Shown here in pieces: positions 18,181-28,000 of a DNA stretch of 64,000 nucleotides. The notes below the pieces were generated by a model, which did not search any database, was not told where the DNA came from, and saw nothing but the letters and a program-made list of their open reading frames with translations. The stretch is from Pseudomonadota bacterium (lineage in GTDB: Bacteria; Pseudomonadota; Gammaproteobacteria; Burkholderiales; Thiobacillaceae). Each line of letters starts with the position of its first letter. The first letter of the stretch is position 1. The stretch is from NCBI GenBank assembly GCA_029558905.1, contig JAKQCX010000024.1, forward strand, positions 83,511-147,510, given 5' to 3'. The translations under genes were made by a program, and so were the position numbers.

Positions 18181-18468
18181 TCAGTTCTCGAAGCCCGAAT
18201 CCGCGTGGCAGGTGCAGTTGGGGCTGACAGTGTTGTCGCAGCACACGATCTTGCCGGCGCGGCAGCCGCACACGCCCTTGTGGCCCTTGCAGCAGTCGGT
18301 CTGGCTGACCTGACTGAGCAGGAGGGCCTGCGCCGGCTGCGGGCAGACCTCCAGGACGGCCTGGGTCGTGGTCCGGGGTGTGGCGTGGACCGGGGCGGGA
18401 ACGGAGCCGTCCGCCAGGACAGGCAGGGCCAGGATGGCGACGGCAAAGAATTGGATCAGGGTTTTCAT
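18181..18468 (-). CDS. Small exported cysteine-rich protein
   Basis: 95-aa protein with a cleavable signal peptide (MKTLIQFFAVAILALPVLA) followed by a Pro/Thr-rich linker and a compact C-terminal domain. The mature part has nine Cys in the order C, CC, C-x-C, CC, C-x-C over about 45 residues, starting at EVCPQPAQ. The pattern suggests a disulfide-rich or metal-binding periplasmic module. I do not recognise the family. ATG 18468 is chosen because it begins the signal peptide and follows GGAG; upstream codons overlap yheS. It lies 52 nt after yheS in the same direction. Confidence 0.72.
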   Translation of the reverse strand: MKTLIQFFAVAILALPVLADGSVPAPVHATPRTTTQAVLEVCPQPAQALLLSQVSQTDCCKGHKGVCGCRAGKIVCCDNTVSPNCTCHADSGFEN

Positions 18469-18520
18469 GCTTATGGCTCCGGTTGGTCTTTCCCAATATA
18501 CGTGACTTCTGGATGTCCCA

Positions 18521-20503
18521 TCAGGCTGCGCCGGCTTGCAGGGCTTCAAGGGCCTCCAGGGCCTCCTGCTGGGCCATCCATTCCTCTTCCAGCTGCTCCA
18601 GGTCCTTGACGAGCTGGGCCTGCTCATACAAGAACGCCTTCAGGCGATCCTTGTTGACCTCGGCGTAGATGTCGGGGGCGGCCAGCGCGCCTTCCAGTTC
18701 GGCCTTGCGGGCGTTGAGCCGGTCCATCTGTTCTTCCAGGCGCCGGATGCGGCTCTCGATGGGCTTCTTCTGGCTGGACAGGCGCTGGCGGGCCTCGGCC
18801 TCCTGGCGCTTCCGTTCCCTGCGGTCGGCGGTGTCGCGGGGCGCTTCCGCGCTGGATTCCCGGTTTGCGTCCTGCTCCATGTGGGGCGCGGATTCCACGG
18901 CTTTCCCCAGCTTGGTCTTGAACAGCCAGTCCCGGTAGTCGTCCAGGTCGCCGTCGAAGGGCTTCAGGCCGCCGTCGGCGACGATGAGGAATTCCTCCGT
19001 GGTGGCCCGCAGCAGGTGGCGGTCGTGGGACACCAGCACCAAAGTCCCCTCGAACTGGGCCAGGGCCACGGTGAGGGCCTCCCGGGTCTCCAGGTCCAGA
19101 TGGTTGGTGGGCTCGTCCAGCAGCAGCAGGTTGGGGCGCTGCCAGACGATCAGCGCCAGGGCCAGGCGGGCCTTCTCGCCGCCGGAGAAGGGGGCGATGA
19201 CGGCGCTGGCCATGTCGCCGGCAAAGTTGAAGCCGCTGAGGAAGTTGCGCAGGTCCTGCTCACGGGCCGTGTGGGCCAGTTTCTGCAGGTGCCACAGGGG
19301 GGACTGGTCGTGGCGCAGCATCTCTACCTGGTGCTGGGCGAAGTAGCCGATGGCCAGGCCCTTGCCCTGGGTGACGCTGCCGGAGAGGGACGGCAGCTCC
19401 CCCACCAGGGTCTTGATGAGGGTGGACTTGCCGGCGCCGTTGACCCCCAGCAGGCCGATGCGCTGGCCGGCCTGGAGGGTGAGGTTGAGGCCGCAGAGCA
19501 CGGTCTTGCCGCCATCACTGCCACGATAACCAGCGTTCACGTCCTCCAGCACCAGCAGCGGATTCGGCGCCCGCTCCGGTTCCCGGAATTCGAAGCTGAA
19601 GGCGGCGGCGGCATGGATGGGGGCCAGCTCCTCCATCTTCGCCAGCATCTTCATGCGGCTTTGCGCCTGCCTGGCCTTGCTGGCCTTGGCCTTGAAGCGG
19701 TCGATGAAGGATTGCAGGTGGGCCCGCTCCCGGGACTGCTTTTCGAAGGCGGCCTGGGAAAGGGCCAGATGGATGGCCCGCTGCTTCTCGAAGGCGGAGT
19801 AGTTGCCACCATACCGTTTGAGTTTGCGCTCGTCGATGTGGGCGATGACGTTCACCACCCCGTCCAGGAAATCCCGGTCGTGGGAGATGATGATCAGCGT
19901 GCCCGGGTAGCGCTTGAGCCAGTCCTCCAGCCAGAGGATGGCGTCCAGGTCCAGGTGGTTGGTGGGCTCGTCCAGCAGCAGCAGGTCCGACGGGCACATG
20001 AGGGCCTGGGCCAGGTTGAGGCGCATGCGCCAGCCGCCGGAGAAGCTGGCCACGGGCTGGTTCATCTGGGCCTGGGAAAAGCCCAGGCCGGTGAGAAGCT
20101 GCTCGCCCCGGGATTGCACCGTGTAGGCGTCGGCGTCGTGCAACGCCGCATGCAGCTCGCCGATGAGGTTGCCAACATTGTGGCCGTCATGGGCCGCTTC
20201 CGCCTCGGCCAGCTCGGCTTCCAGGCGGCGCAGGGTAGTGTCGCCGTCGATGGCGTAGTCCAGGGCGGAGCGCTCCAGGGCCGGGGTCTCCTGGGCCACG
20301 TGGGCGATGCGCCAGCGGGCGGGGAAGTCCAGGTCGCCGCCGTCCGCGTGCAGCTCGCCCCGCAGCAGGGCGAACAGGCTGGACTTGCCCGAGCCGTTGG
20401 CGCCGATGAGGCCGACCTTCTCCCCCGGGTTGAGGGTGAGGTCGGCCCCGTCCAGCAGGGATTTGGAGCCCCGCAGGAGACTGAGGGATTGCAGGCGGAT
20501 CAA
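18521..20503 (-). CDS. yheS: ABC-F ATPase YheS
   Basis: Cytoplasmic ABC-F protein with two ATP-binding cassettes and no membrane domain; the family acts on ribosomes, but the exact job of YheS is not settled. About 660 aa. First cassette: GANGSGKSS Walker A, FSGGWRMRL signature, LLLDEPTNHLDLD Walker B. Second: GVNGAGKST, FSGGEKARL, LLLDEPTNHLDLE. The interdomain linker and a C-terminal coiled coil rich in Arg/Glu are present. The TTG at 20503 aligns with the family start (IRLQSLSLLRG); a TTG at 20563 would add 20 unrelated residues. The ribosome site is weak. Confidence 0.93.
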   Translation of the reverse strand: MIRLQSLSLLRGSKSLLDGADLTLNPGEKVGLIGANGSGKSSLFALLRGELHADGGDLDFPARWRIAHVAQETPALERSALDYAIDGDTTLRRLEAELAEAEAAHDGHNVGNLIGELHAALHDADAYTVQSRGEQLLTGLGFSQAQMNQPVASFSGGWRMRLNLAQALMCPSDLLLLDEPTNHLDLDAILWLEDWLKRYPGTLIIISHDRDFLDGVVNVIAHIDERKLKRYGGNYSAFEKQRAIHLALSQAAFEKQSRERAHLQSFIDRFKAKASKARQAQSRMKMLAKMEELAPIHAAAAFSFEFREPERAPNPLLVLEDVNAGYRGSDGGKTVLCGLNLTLQAGQRIGLLGVNGAGKSTLIKTLVGELPSLSGSVTQGKGLAIGYFAQHQVEMLRHDQSPLWHLQKLAHTAREQDLRNFLSGFNFAGDMASAVIAPFSGGEKARLALALIVWQRPNLLLLDEPTNHLDLETREALTVALAQFEGTLVLVSHDRHLLRATTEEFLIVADGGLKPFDGDLDDYRDWLFKTKLGKAVESAPHMEQDANRESSAEAPRDTADRRERKRQEAEARQRLSSQKKPIESRIRRLEEQMDRLNARKAELEGALAAPDIYAEVNKDRLKAFLYEQAQLVKDLEQLEEEWMAQQEALEALEALQAGAA

Positions 20504-20756
20504 GTCAGGAGACGTCCATGTAGGGTCTTGCGCACAGGCGCCGGAAATTAAGCCCGGAGACAACGCCGATCAAGTCCGCGGCGCAATGGGGCATATGCCT
20601 TGCATCAAAAGGGTCTAAGATGCGCGGGCGCAGCTTATCTGCATGCGCGGACCCGTATGTGCAGCGAAGCACTGCGGATGTAGTGCCCTGCCGTTCCCAG
20701 CGCGGGTCGAAGCAAGGTTGGCCCGTACCCCGAAGCACCCTGACAAAGGAAATTCC
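20504..20756. promoter_or_regulatory. Divergent region between yheS and the repeat-protein gene
   Basis: 253 nt between outward-reading genes, with no trusted coding frame. It presumably holds both promoters. No clear operator was recognised. Confidence 0.4.
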
Positions 20757-21419
20757 ATGAATCGCCAGATTGCCGTGCTGTTGCTCGCCGTCGCACCTGC
20801 CCTCGCCAGTGCCCAGTCCCCTGCCACCGCGCAGGAATGGGCACGGAAGATGACGGATCCAACCCAGAATGCCTCGGCGTTCAAGGATCCCCAGGCCTTC
20901 GTGGGCTGGGCCAACGCCATGATGAACCCCGCGACCAGCGCCGCCCTGGCGCAGCAGGGTATGGACCCCAATACCTATATCCGCATGATGTCCGGACTCA
21001 TGAACCCCGCCACCCTGCAGAATTACATGCAGTTCACCGACCCGGCCGTAGCCATGCGCTGGTTGGGCGCGGGCATGGATCCCCGCTTCCTCACCAGCCT
21101 CATGGGCATGGGTCTGAACCCGAGCCTGTATGCCAACTGGCTGGCGGCACCCATGAACCCGCAGATGTGGGCACCGGCCATGCAGATGCTGAATCCCGGC
21201 ACCTACGCCAACATGCTGGCCGCTCCCATCAGCCCAGCTGCCCTGAACGCCATGATGCTGCCCATGAATCCCCAGACCTACATGAGCTGGCTGGGTACCG
21301 GCCTGAATCCCCAGACCTACGGCACCTGGGGTCAGATGCTGGATCCGACGGCCCTGATGCGGATGGTGCCCGCCATGCCTTTCCCCGCGCCAGCACCTGC
21401 GGCCGTGCCGAACAAGTAA
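20757..21419 (+). CDS. Secreted Met/Asn/Pro repeat protein (hypothetical)
   Basis: 220-aa protein with a signal peptide (cleavage likely after ALASA, residue 19). The mature part is built almost entirely of about 14 tandem repeats, each 12-13 residues, of the form [M/L]-[N/D]-P-x-x-[Y/L/F]-x-x-[W/M]-[L/M]-x-x-G/P. Clear examples are MDPNTYIRMMSG, LNPSLYANWLAAP, LNPGTYANMLAAP and MNPQTYMSWLGTG. It ends with a Pro/Ala-rich tail. There is no Cys. ATG 20757 follows AAAGGA. I do not recognise a named family. The repeat could form an extended solenoid or a protein-protein or surface-binding array in the periplasm; that is inference. Methionine content is high, so metal (copper) binding or oxidant scavenging is another option. 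Confidence 0.78.
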   Translation: MNRQIAVLLLAVAPALASAQSPATAQEWARKMTDPTQNASAFKDPQAFVGWANAMMNPATSAALAQQGMDPNTYIRMMSGLMNPATLQNYMQFTDPAVAMRWLGAGMDPRFLTSLMGMGLNPSLYANWLAAPMNPQMWAPAMQMLNPGTYANMLAAPISPAALNAMMLPMNPQTYMSWLGTGLNPQTYGTWGQMLDPTALMRMVPAMPFPAPAPAAVPNK

Positions 21420-21505
21420 GCGCCGCATCCCCGGCCGCCTGACTCGGGCGATAGGTCCCGGCGATGGGGGCCACGTAGGGTATGCCGGTGGGTGCGCGTG
21501 TCGTC

Positions 21506-21527
21506 GAGCCCCGCGGTTCTGGGGCTC
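21506..21527. terminator. Hairpin between convergent genes
   Basis: Perfect GAGCCCC / GGGGCTC stem with an 8-nt loop in the 194-nt gap between the repeat-protein gene and the PilZ-like gene, which converge here. No clear T-run. It probably ends transcription in one or both directions. Confidence 0.45.
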
Positions 21528-21613
21528 ACGCTTGCCCGCGCACATGGCGGACGGGTTTGTGCCCTGTTGCTTGTGCCCCGGACGGCAACGTCCCGGAGCC
21601 GCTGGCCTGAGCG

Positions 21614-22123
21614 TCAAGTCGCGCTTGCCTGGCGGCTGCGGATGGCCTGGCGATGGCGACGAAAGATGAGCTGGTACAAGGCCTCCGTCAGGGCTTCGGG
21701 CAGATGCGGGAAGGCAGCCTGGGCCCAGCCCGTCACCTGGCCGCGGGCTACGGCGCGCAGCCGCAGAGGGAGGGGCAGGACGTTGGAAAGCCACAACTCC
21801 ATGAGTAGGCAGGCGCCTGCCGGCGGCGGTTGGGCTTCCTGCCAGTCGATCCCTGCCGGTGAGAGCCTGACCGTCACCGGCGCGGGTGCCGGCCCCGGCT
21901 GCAGGCCACGGGCCACCAGATAAAGGGCCAGGTCAAGCTTGGCCTCCAGGCGTTCAAGGCGGTGCTGCTCGCCCATGCTCTCCGTTTCGTGGCCGGCTTC
22001 CATGCGGTTGATGGCGGTGAGCAGGAGCAGGGCTTCCCGGTCCACGGCCATGTCGTTGTCCTCCGCCAGGGGACGCCACTGCAGGGGCAGGCTGCCCGTG
22101 TAGCACAGACCCGGATCAGCCAT
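21614..22123 (-). CDS. Atypical PilZ (tPilZ-like) domain protein
   Basis: 169-aa soluble protein resembling the atypical PilZ family known from Xanthomonas: an N-terminal LPLQWRPL segment, a central helical part with LERLEAKLDLALYLVARGL, and a beta-barrel starting VTVRLSPAGIDW. It lacks the RxxxR and DxSxxG motifs of classical c-di-GMP-binding PilZ domains, as expected for this subtype, so ligand binding is uncertain. ATG 22123 overlaps the stop of the upstream sugar-kinase gene by 8 nt, giving translational coupling. A longer frame to 22273 lies inside the kinase gene. Confidence 0.72.
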   Translation of the reverse strand: MADPGLCYTGSLPLQWRPLAEDNDMAVDREALLLLTAINRMEAGHETESMGEQHRLERLEAKLDLALYLVARGLQPGPAPAPVTVRLSPAGIDWQEAQPPPAGACLLMELWLSNVLPLPLRLRAVARGQVTGWAQAAFPHLPEALTEALYQLIFRRHRQAIRSRQASAT

Positions 22124-23396
22124 GGCGATAGCCCGGGAAAAGGGCCGTGCCCCAGCGAGCCAGCCAGGCCGTGCCATAGCAGGCTTCGTGTTCCGCCGCC
22201 GTGTGGACGGGCACCCCCAGGTATCGGGCGCGGATGCGGCTGTAGGCAGCGTTACGGCTACCGCCACCGGCACTCACCACCCGGCTGAGGGGGGTGGCTC
22301 CCAGTTCCACCAGCTTGGTGTAGCCCCGGGCCTCGATGCGCGCCAGGCCTTCCAGGATGGCTTGCAGGAAATCCAGACGCTGTTCGGGGCGGGGTTCCAT
22401 GCGGGGTGGCATGTCCGGATCGTTGACCGGGAAGCGCTCGCCGGTACGCGTCAGCGGGTAGTAATCCAGACCCGTGTCCTGCTCGGGATCCATGCGGTTC
22501 GAGAGGGTCCGCAGTTCGTCTTCGGTGAAATACCGGCGCAGCACGCCACCGCCGGCGTTGGAAGCGCCCCCGGTGAGCCACAGGTCACCGAACCAGTGGC
22601 TGTAGATGCCAAAACGGGCATCGTCCACCCGGGTCTGGGACAGGAGCTTCAGTACCAGGGTGGTGCCCAGGGAGGTGACCGCCTCGCCGGGTTGAGTCAC
22701 CCCCGCGGCCAGAAAGGCGGCAATGCTGTCCGTGGTGCCGGCCCGGACCAGACAGTCCGCATTCACCCCCAGTGCCCTTGCCCGGGGCCGGGCCAGCAGG
22801 CCGACCTCCGTGCCCGGGGCTGCAAGCATGGGCAGGAAATTCACATCCACCAGATAGTCCACCCAGTCGGGCCACTGCCCTGTATCCAGGTCCACGCCCA
22901 TCTTCAGGGCATTGTGGAAGTCGCTCATGGGACGGTCGGAGAGCTGGGCCGAGAGCCAGTCCGCCTGGCTCAGGTAGAGTCGGGCCCGCGCGGGACCCAG
23001 ATGTTTCTTCAGCCACAATGCCTTGGCCAGACCCGAGGTGGCCATGGCCGTCGGATGCTCCGGCCCGGCGGCCCGGGCGATGGCCGCTGCCTCCAGGGTG
23101 GCCCGGGCATCGTGGTACATCAGGGGTGGGTGGGCGGGGTCCAGGGCCTCGTCACAGGCCAGTATCGTGGCGGAGGTGCCATCCACCGCCAGGGCGGCCA
23201 GCCGCTTGCGCAGACCCGCAGGTATCCTGGCGATGAGCTGCAGCAGGACCTCCCGCCAGGTGGCCGCTGCCTCGTGCTCCGGCAGTTCGCCGTAATCCTG
23301 TCGTGCCAGATCTTCGATTTCGCCGCTGGGAGCAATGACGCAGGCCCGGGCGCCAGAGGTGCCGAAGTCGAGACCGAGAAAACAGGCGAATGACAT
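22116..23396 (-). CDS. FGGY-family carbohydrate kinase
   Basis: 426-aa sugar kinase of the actin-like ATPase fold. The N-terminal phosphate-1 motif is FLGLDFGTSGARACVI; the adenosine part has GTTDSIAAFLAAG and SLGTTLVLKLLS; SAGGGSRNAAYSRIRA is near the C-terminus. It is shorter than glycerol kinase or xylulokinase (about 490-500 aa) and resembles the compact D-ribulokinase/D-xylulokinase-like group of photosynthetic and autotrophic organisms, but the substrate cannot be read from sequence. No sugar transport or catabolic genes surround it. It overlaps the tPilZ gene. Confidence 0.82.
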   Translation of the reverse strand: MSFACFLGLDFGTSGARACVIAPSGEIEDLARQDYGELPEHEAAATWREVLLQLIARIPAGLRKRLAALAVDGTSATILACDEALDPAHPPLMYHDARATLEAAAIARAAGPEHPTAMATSGLAKALWLKKHLGPARARLYLSQADWLSAQLSDRPMSDFHNALKMGVDLDTGQWPDWVDYLVDVNFLPMLAAPGTEVGLLARPRARALGVNADCLVRAGTTDSIAAFLAAGVTQPGEAVTSLGTTLVLKLLSQTRVDDARFGIYSHWFGDLWLTGGASNAGGGVLRRYFTEDELRTLSNRMDPEQDTGLDYYPLTRTGERFPVNDPDMPPRMEPRPEQRLDFLQAILEGLARIEARGYTKLVELGATPLSRVVSAGGGSRNAAYSRIRARYLGVPVHTAAEHEACYGTAWLARWGTALFPGYRHG

Positions 23397-23571
23397 GCAG
23401 GCAAGTGTAGGGCATTACTGCTCCGGCGCGTGCGACCCTGCGGGCTCGTGTGTCCGGCACGCACTGGTTCAGCGGCCGGCTTCGGGCCTGTCCGTTTGAC
23501 AAGGATCAATTACGACCGGAGGTCATTGCCCCAATGTGCCGCCTGTTTGGCCATTCCAAGCGGAGAAATTC

Positions 23572-24510
23572 ATGTCGCATGCCCAGCCCCAGATCCAGCC
23601 CGTTGCCAGTCCCTTCGATCCCGACAACACAGTGCTCTATGAACGCTGGCGGGATACCAAGCTGCGGGACTATCCCGAGCAGCTGGGTGACCTGGTGGTG
23701 GAGATCCGCGACCCCCGCAGCCTCACGCACGGGGAGCATGCCGCCCTGCTGGCCAAGTGCCGCAAAGCCAATATGGTGATTTACGTCGGCAAGACCGGCA
23801 CGGATCCGGATCCGGAAATCCCGCTTTCCCTGGGGCGCCGTTTTGGCCTTCAGGACCTGAACAGGAACTGGCTGGCGGATGAGACGGGTTTGACCTCCCT
23901 GACCGTGCGCTCCGAGGGCATACGCCAGCACTACATCCCCTACACCAACCGGGCCATCAACTGGCACACCGACGGCTATTACAATACTGCCGACAGGCAG
24001 ATCCATGCGCTGAACCTGCATGTGGTGCAGCAGGCCGCCAGCGGGGGCGAGAACGCCCTCATGGATCACGAGATCGTCTACCTCCTGCTGCGCGAGAAGA
24101 ACCCCGACTACATCCGTGCCTTGATGGCGCCCCGGGTCATGACCATCCCCGCGCGCATCGACGAGGGCGGTACCGTGGCGCGCGCCGAGGAACCGGGTCC
24201 GGTGTTCAGTATCCTGCCTTCGGGGGATCTGCACATGCGCTATACCATCCGTGTCAACAACGTCATGTGGACCGACGATCCCCTGGCCCGGGAGGCCTTG
24301 GCCTATCTCGGGTCCATCCTGGACGGTGACGTCGCCACCCCCTATCGCTACCGCGGGCGTCTGGAATCCGGTATGGGGTTGGTGAGCAACAACGTGCTGC
24401 ACGATCGGGCGGCCTTCACCGACGACGCCACCCATAAGCGGCACTACTACCGGGCCCGCTATTTCGACCGCCTGGCGGGTACCAGCCTGCGAGAGGTGTA
24501 CGCCTTTTGA
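23572..24510 (+). CDS. TauD/TfdA-family Fe(II)/2-oxoglutarate-dependent dioxygenase
   Basis: 312-aa enzyme of the taurine-dioxygenase clan. The iron triad is visible as H and D in INWHTDGYYN and a distal His in NNVLHDRAAF; Arg after that (RHYYRARYFDR) would bind 2-oxoglutarate. The N-terminal region (DNTVLYERWRDTKLRDYPE) is shared by a set of proteobacterial homologues of unknown substrate. ATG 23572 follows CGGAG. It stands alone between two divergent/convergent gene pairs, so the substrate is unknown. Being oxygen-dependent, it would act only in aerobic growth. Confidence 0.8.
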   Translation: MSHAQPQIQPVASPFDPDNTVLYERWRDTKLRDYPEQLGDLVVEIRDPRSLTHGEHAALLAKCRKANMVIYVGKTGTDPDPEIPLSLGRRFGLQDLNRNWLADETGLTSLTVRSEGIRQHYIPYTNRAINWHTDGYYNTADRQIHALNLHVVQQAASGGENALMDHEIVYLLLREKNPDYIRALMAPRVMTIPARIDEGGTVARAEEPGPVFSILPSGDLHMRYTIRVNNVMWTDDPLAREALAYLGSILDGDVATPYRYRGRLESGMGLVSNNVLHDRAAFTDDATHKRHYYRARYFDRLAGTSLREVYAF

Positions 24511-24567
24511 CGCGGGTCCCCTCCGCGGCGTGGGTTCGCCAAAAATATACGCAAGATCATATGCTTA

Positions 24568-24984
24568 TCAACGTGTATTCGAGTTTGACGTGAATTGCGT
24601 CAGCTCCACCCGCGGGGCCGGGGCCCAGCCGTCGCGGCGGTGTTCCGCCACCACATTGGTGAAGATGCCACCACGTACGTAGAACTTGCTGGTCAGGCGC
24701 ATGAAGCGGGGGTTCGTGGCCTGTACCAGATCGTCCAGGATGCGATTGGTGACGTCCTCGTGGAAATGGCCCTCCTGCCGGAAGGACCAGACGTAGAGCT
24801 TCAGGCTCTTCAGCTCCACGCAACGGGTGTCCGGGATGTAGTCCAGGAACAGGGTGGCGAAGTCAGGCTGGCCGGTCCTGGGGCACAGGCAGGTGAATTC
24901 GGGGATTTCGATATGGATGTGATAATCCCGCGTCGGCCGGGGGTTGTCGAAGGTCTCCAGGGTCTTGCTGGGCTGGCTGGGCAT
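24568..24984 (-). CDS. queF: PreQ0 reductase QueF
   Basis: NADPH-dependent 7-cyano-7-deazaguanine reductase of queuosine synthesis, 138 aa, the short (type I) form. The catalytic Cys is C34 in [15 protein letters not shown] with D41 as partner. The QueF motif is [16 protein letters not shown], and His/Glu (GHFHE) follow. ATG 24984 starts [17 protein letters not shown], the normal family N-terminus; the longer frame would overlap smc. It is divergent from smc with a 57-nt gap. Confidence 0.95.
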   Translation of the reverse strand: MPSQPSKTLETFDNPRPTRDYHIHIEIPEFTCLCPRTGQPDFATLFLDYIPDTRCVELKSLKLYVWSFRQEGHFHEDVTNRILDDLVQATNPRFMRLTSKFYVRGGIFTNVVAEHRRDGWAPAPRVELTQFTSNSNTR

Positions 24985-25041
24985 ATCTACGCGCCGAACA
25001 GTTAGAATCGCGCGGATTATAAGCCCCGGCCCATTCCCGCC

Positions 25042-28000
25042 TTGCGCCTCAAGCACATCCACATCGCCGGTTTCAAGTCCTTCGTGGATCCGGTGACCAT
25101 TCCCGCCGTGGGCCAGCTCACTGGCGTGGTGGGACCCAATGGCTGCGGCAAATCCAACGTCATCGACGCGGTACGCTGGGTACTGGGGGAATCCAAGGCC
25201 CGGGAGTTGCGCGGAGCCACCCTGCAGGACGTGATCTTCAATGGTTCGGCAGGGCGCAAGCCCGCCAGCCGGGCCTCAGTTGAACTGTTGTTCGACAATG
25301 GCACGGGCAAGGCGGCGGGTCAGTGGTCGCAATATGCGGAAATCGCCGTCAAACGGGTGCTCACCCGCGCTGGCGAGTCCAGCTACTGGATCAACAACGT
25401 GCAGGTGCGCAAGAAGGACATGGCGGACCTGTTCCTGGGCACGGGTCTGGGCGGGGATGCCTATGCCATCATCGAACAGGGCATGATCTCCCGCATCATC
25501 GAGGCCCGTCCGGAGGAGCTGCGCGGCTATCTGGAAGAGGCGGCGGGGGTCTCCAAGTACAAGGAGCGGCGCAGGGAAACCGAGGCCCGCCTGCGGGATA
25601 CCCGTGAAAACCTGGATCGGGTCGCGGACATCCGGGAAGAGTTGGATCGCCAGCTGCAAAAGCTCGCACTCCAGGCGGAAGTGGCGCGGCACTTCTTTGC
25701 CCTGGATGCGGAACGCAGCCTGAAAAGCCGTTTCCTCTCCCTGGTGAAGTGCCGGGAAGCCCAGACCCGGCAGGCGGAATCGGAACACCAGATGTGGACG
25801 ACGACCAACGCTGTCGAGGCGGGGACCGCCAATCTGCGCCGGATCGAATCCGAACTGGAAGGCCAGCGTCTGGCCCAGTTCGAGGCCGCAGAGGTGGTCA
25901 ATCAGGCCCAGGCGGACTTCTATGCCGCCAGCGCCGAAGTGGCCCGCGTGGAGCAGGAATTGAAGCACCTGGGGGCCACCCGTGCGCGACTCACCCAGGA
26001 GGTGCAGCGCAACCTGGAGCGCCAGAGCGCCGCGCGCACCGAGCGGGAATCCACCCATACCGAAACCGGCCTGCGCCAGGCGGAACACGCCCAGGCTGAG
26101 GAACAGGCCGCCATCCTGCGGGAGCGCACGGCCTTGGCGAGCGAGAAAATGTCCGAAGTGGACACGGCCTGGCGTGAGGCCCAGACGGCCGTGGCCGAAG
26201 TGCAGCGGGAAATGGCCGCGCATGAGCAGACCATCCAGCTGGAGGAGGCCAACCGTGCGCATGCCGAGCGGGCCATCGCCCAGCTCAAGGCCCGGGAACT
26301 GCGCCTCATGCGCGAGCAGCAGGATCTGTCCTCCCAGGATCAGGACCAGGTGGAACGCCAGCGAATGGAGCTGGAGGCACTGGAAGAACGCCTGGAGACC
26401 CTGGTGGAATATCTGCGCAGCACGCGCGCCGGGTTGCCGGACCTGGACCGGGCCGTGGAGCAGACCCGCCGGGCACTGGATGCCACCCGGGGCGAGCAGC
26501 AGCGGCTGGAGGCCCAGCTGGCGGCACTGAGGAAGCTCCAGGACAGCGCCCAGAAATCCGAAGGGGCGGGAGCCGCATGGCTGGAGCGGACGGATCTGGC
26601 CCAGGCCCCCCGTCTGTGGCAGCACATACAGGTGGAGCCGGGCTGGGAAACTGCGGTGGAGGCCGCCTTGGGGGAGGCCATGGCGGCCCTGGCGGCCGAA
26701 GTCCGCAGGGAGTGGCTGGAGCAGCCGCCCGAGACGCGGTTTGAACTGTTGCCCCCCTCTCGCGTGAGCAGGGAAGGGGGGCAGTCCCTAGCCCGCGCCG
26801 ATCCACCCCCCTCCATGTTGACTTCCCCACCCTCGGGGAAGGAGGATCTGAACCCGCTGGTAGAACTCCTGCACACCGACAACCCACTCATCGCCCGCTT
26901 CCTGGCTGACCGTCTGGCCCTGGCCTTCGCCACGGACAGTCTGGAGCATGCCCTGGCCCAGCGGCATCGCCTGCCGGCCGGCGGTTTCATCACCACCCGG
27001 GAGGGCCATCGGGTTGGACGGGACAGCCTGGTGTTCAATGCCCCGGAAAAGGGCCTGCAGGGCCTCATCGCCCGGGCTAGGGACATCGAGGTCCTGGAAG
27101 AGGAAGCGGAACTGGGCCAGTCCCGCCTGGAGGAAGTGCAGGCCGAGTCCGATCGGGCGGAGGAAGCCCTGCGGGCGGGCCGCCGCCAGACCGATGCGCT
27201 CCAGGCACAGGTCAGCCAGGTTCAGGCCCAGGCTGGCTCGTTGCGGGCCCAGGTGGCCCGGGGCATGGAGGCCGCCCGGCGGGTGAATGAGCGTCGCGCC
27301 CAGGTGGAACAAGATCTGGAGGAGATCTATGCGCACCTGACCCGGGAAGAAGAGGCCTGGAACGAAGCCGGCGAGCGCCAGATGGCGGCAGAAGAGGCCC
27401 ATGGCCAGACGCGGGAACGGCTCGATGGCGCGCGCCTGGCCCGCCAGAGTCTGGATCGTGAGGCCCAGGCCGCGCGGGAAGCCTTGCGCCGTGCGGAACG
27501 GGAGGACCAGGAGGCGGCCTTCCGGGTGCGCACCCTGGCCAACCGCCTGCTGGAGCTGGCGGAACGGATGGCACGCAGCGAGCGTTTTCTGGATGGACTG
27601 GTACAGGAGCAGGCCCATCTGGAGGCCGAACTGGACCGGACTGGTCCCACGTCCTTGGAGGACGGGCTCCGCATCGTGCTGGGCCGACGCGCGCTCGCGG
27701 AGGAGCGCCTGCAGCGCGACCGGGAAGCGCTGGAGGGGGTCAACAACCGGCTACGGGAACTGGAACGCGAGCGTCTCGTCACCGAACATACCCTGCAGCC
27801 CCTGCGTGTCCAGGCCCAGACCCTGGAGCTGAAGTTGCAGGAGGCCCGTCTGCAAGCGGCCCGTTACAGCGAGGAACTGGCAGGCGTGGACCTGGCAGCC
27901 CTGCAGGCCGCGGCCGAACAGAACGGCATCGCCGGACGCGGCGAGGTCTGGCTGAAGGGCGAACTGGATCGTCTGGAGCTGGATATCGCGGCCCTGGGCG

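Noticed and set aside
18536..20551. Long plus-strand frame opposite yheS
   Set aside because: Shadow of the ABC-F gene; Gly/Gln/Val-rich with no recognisable motif.
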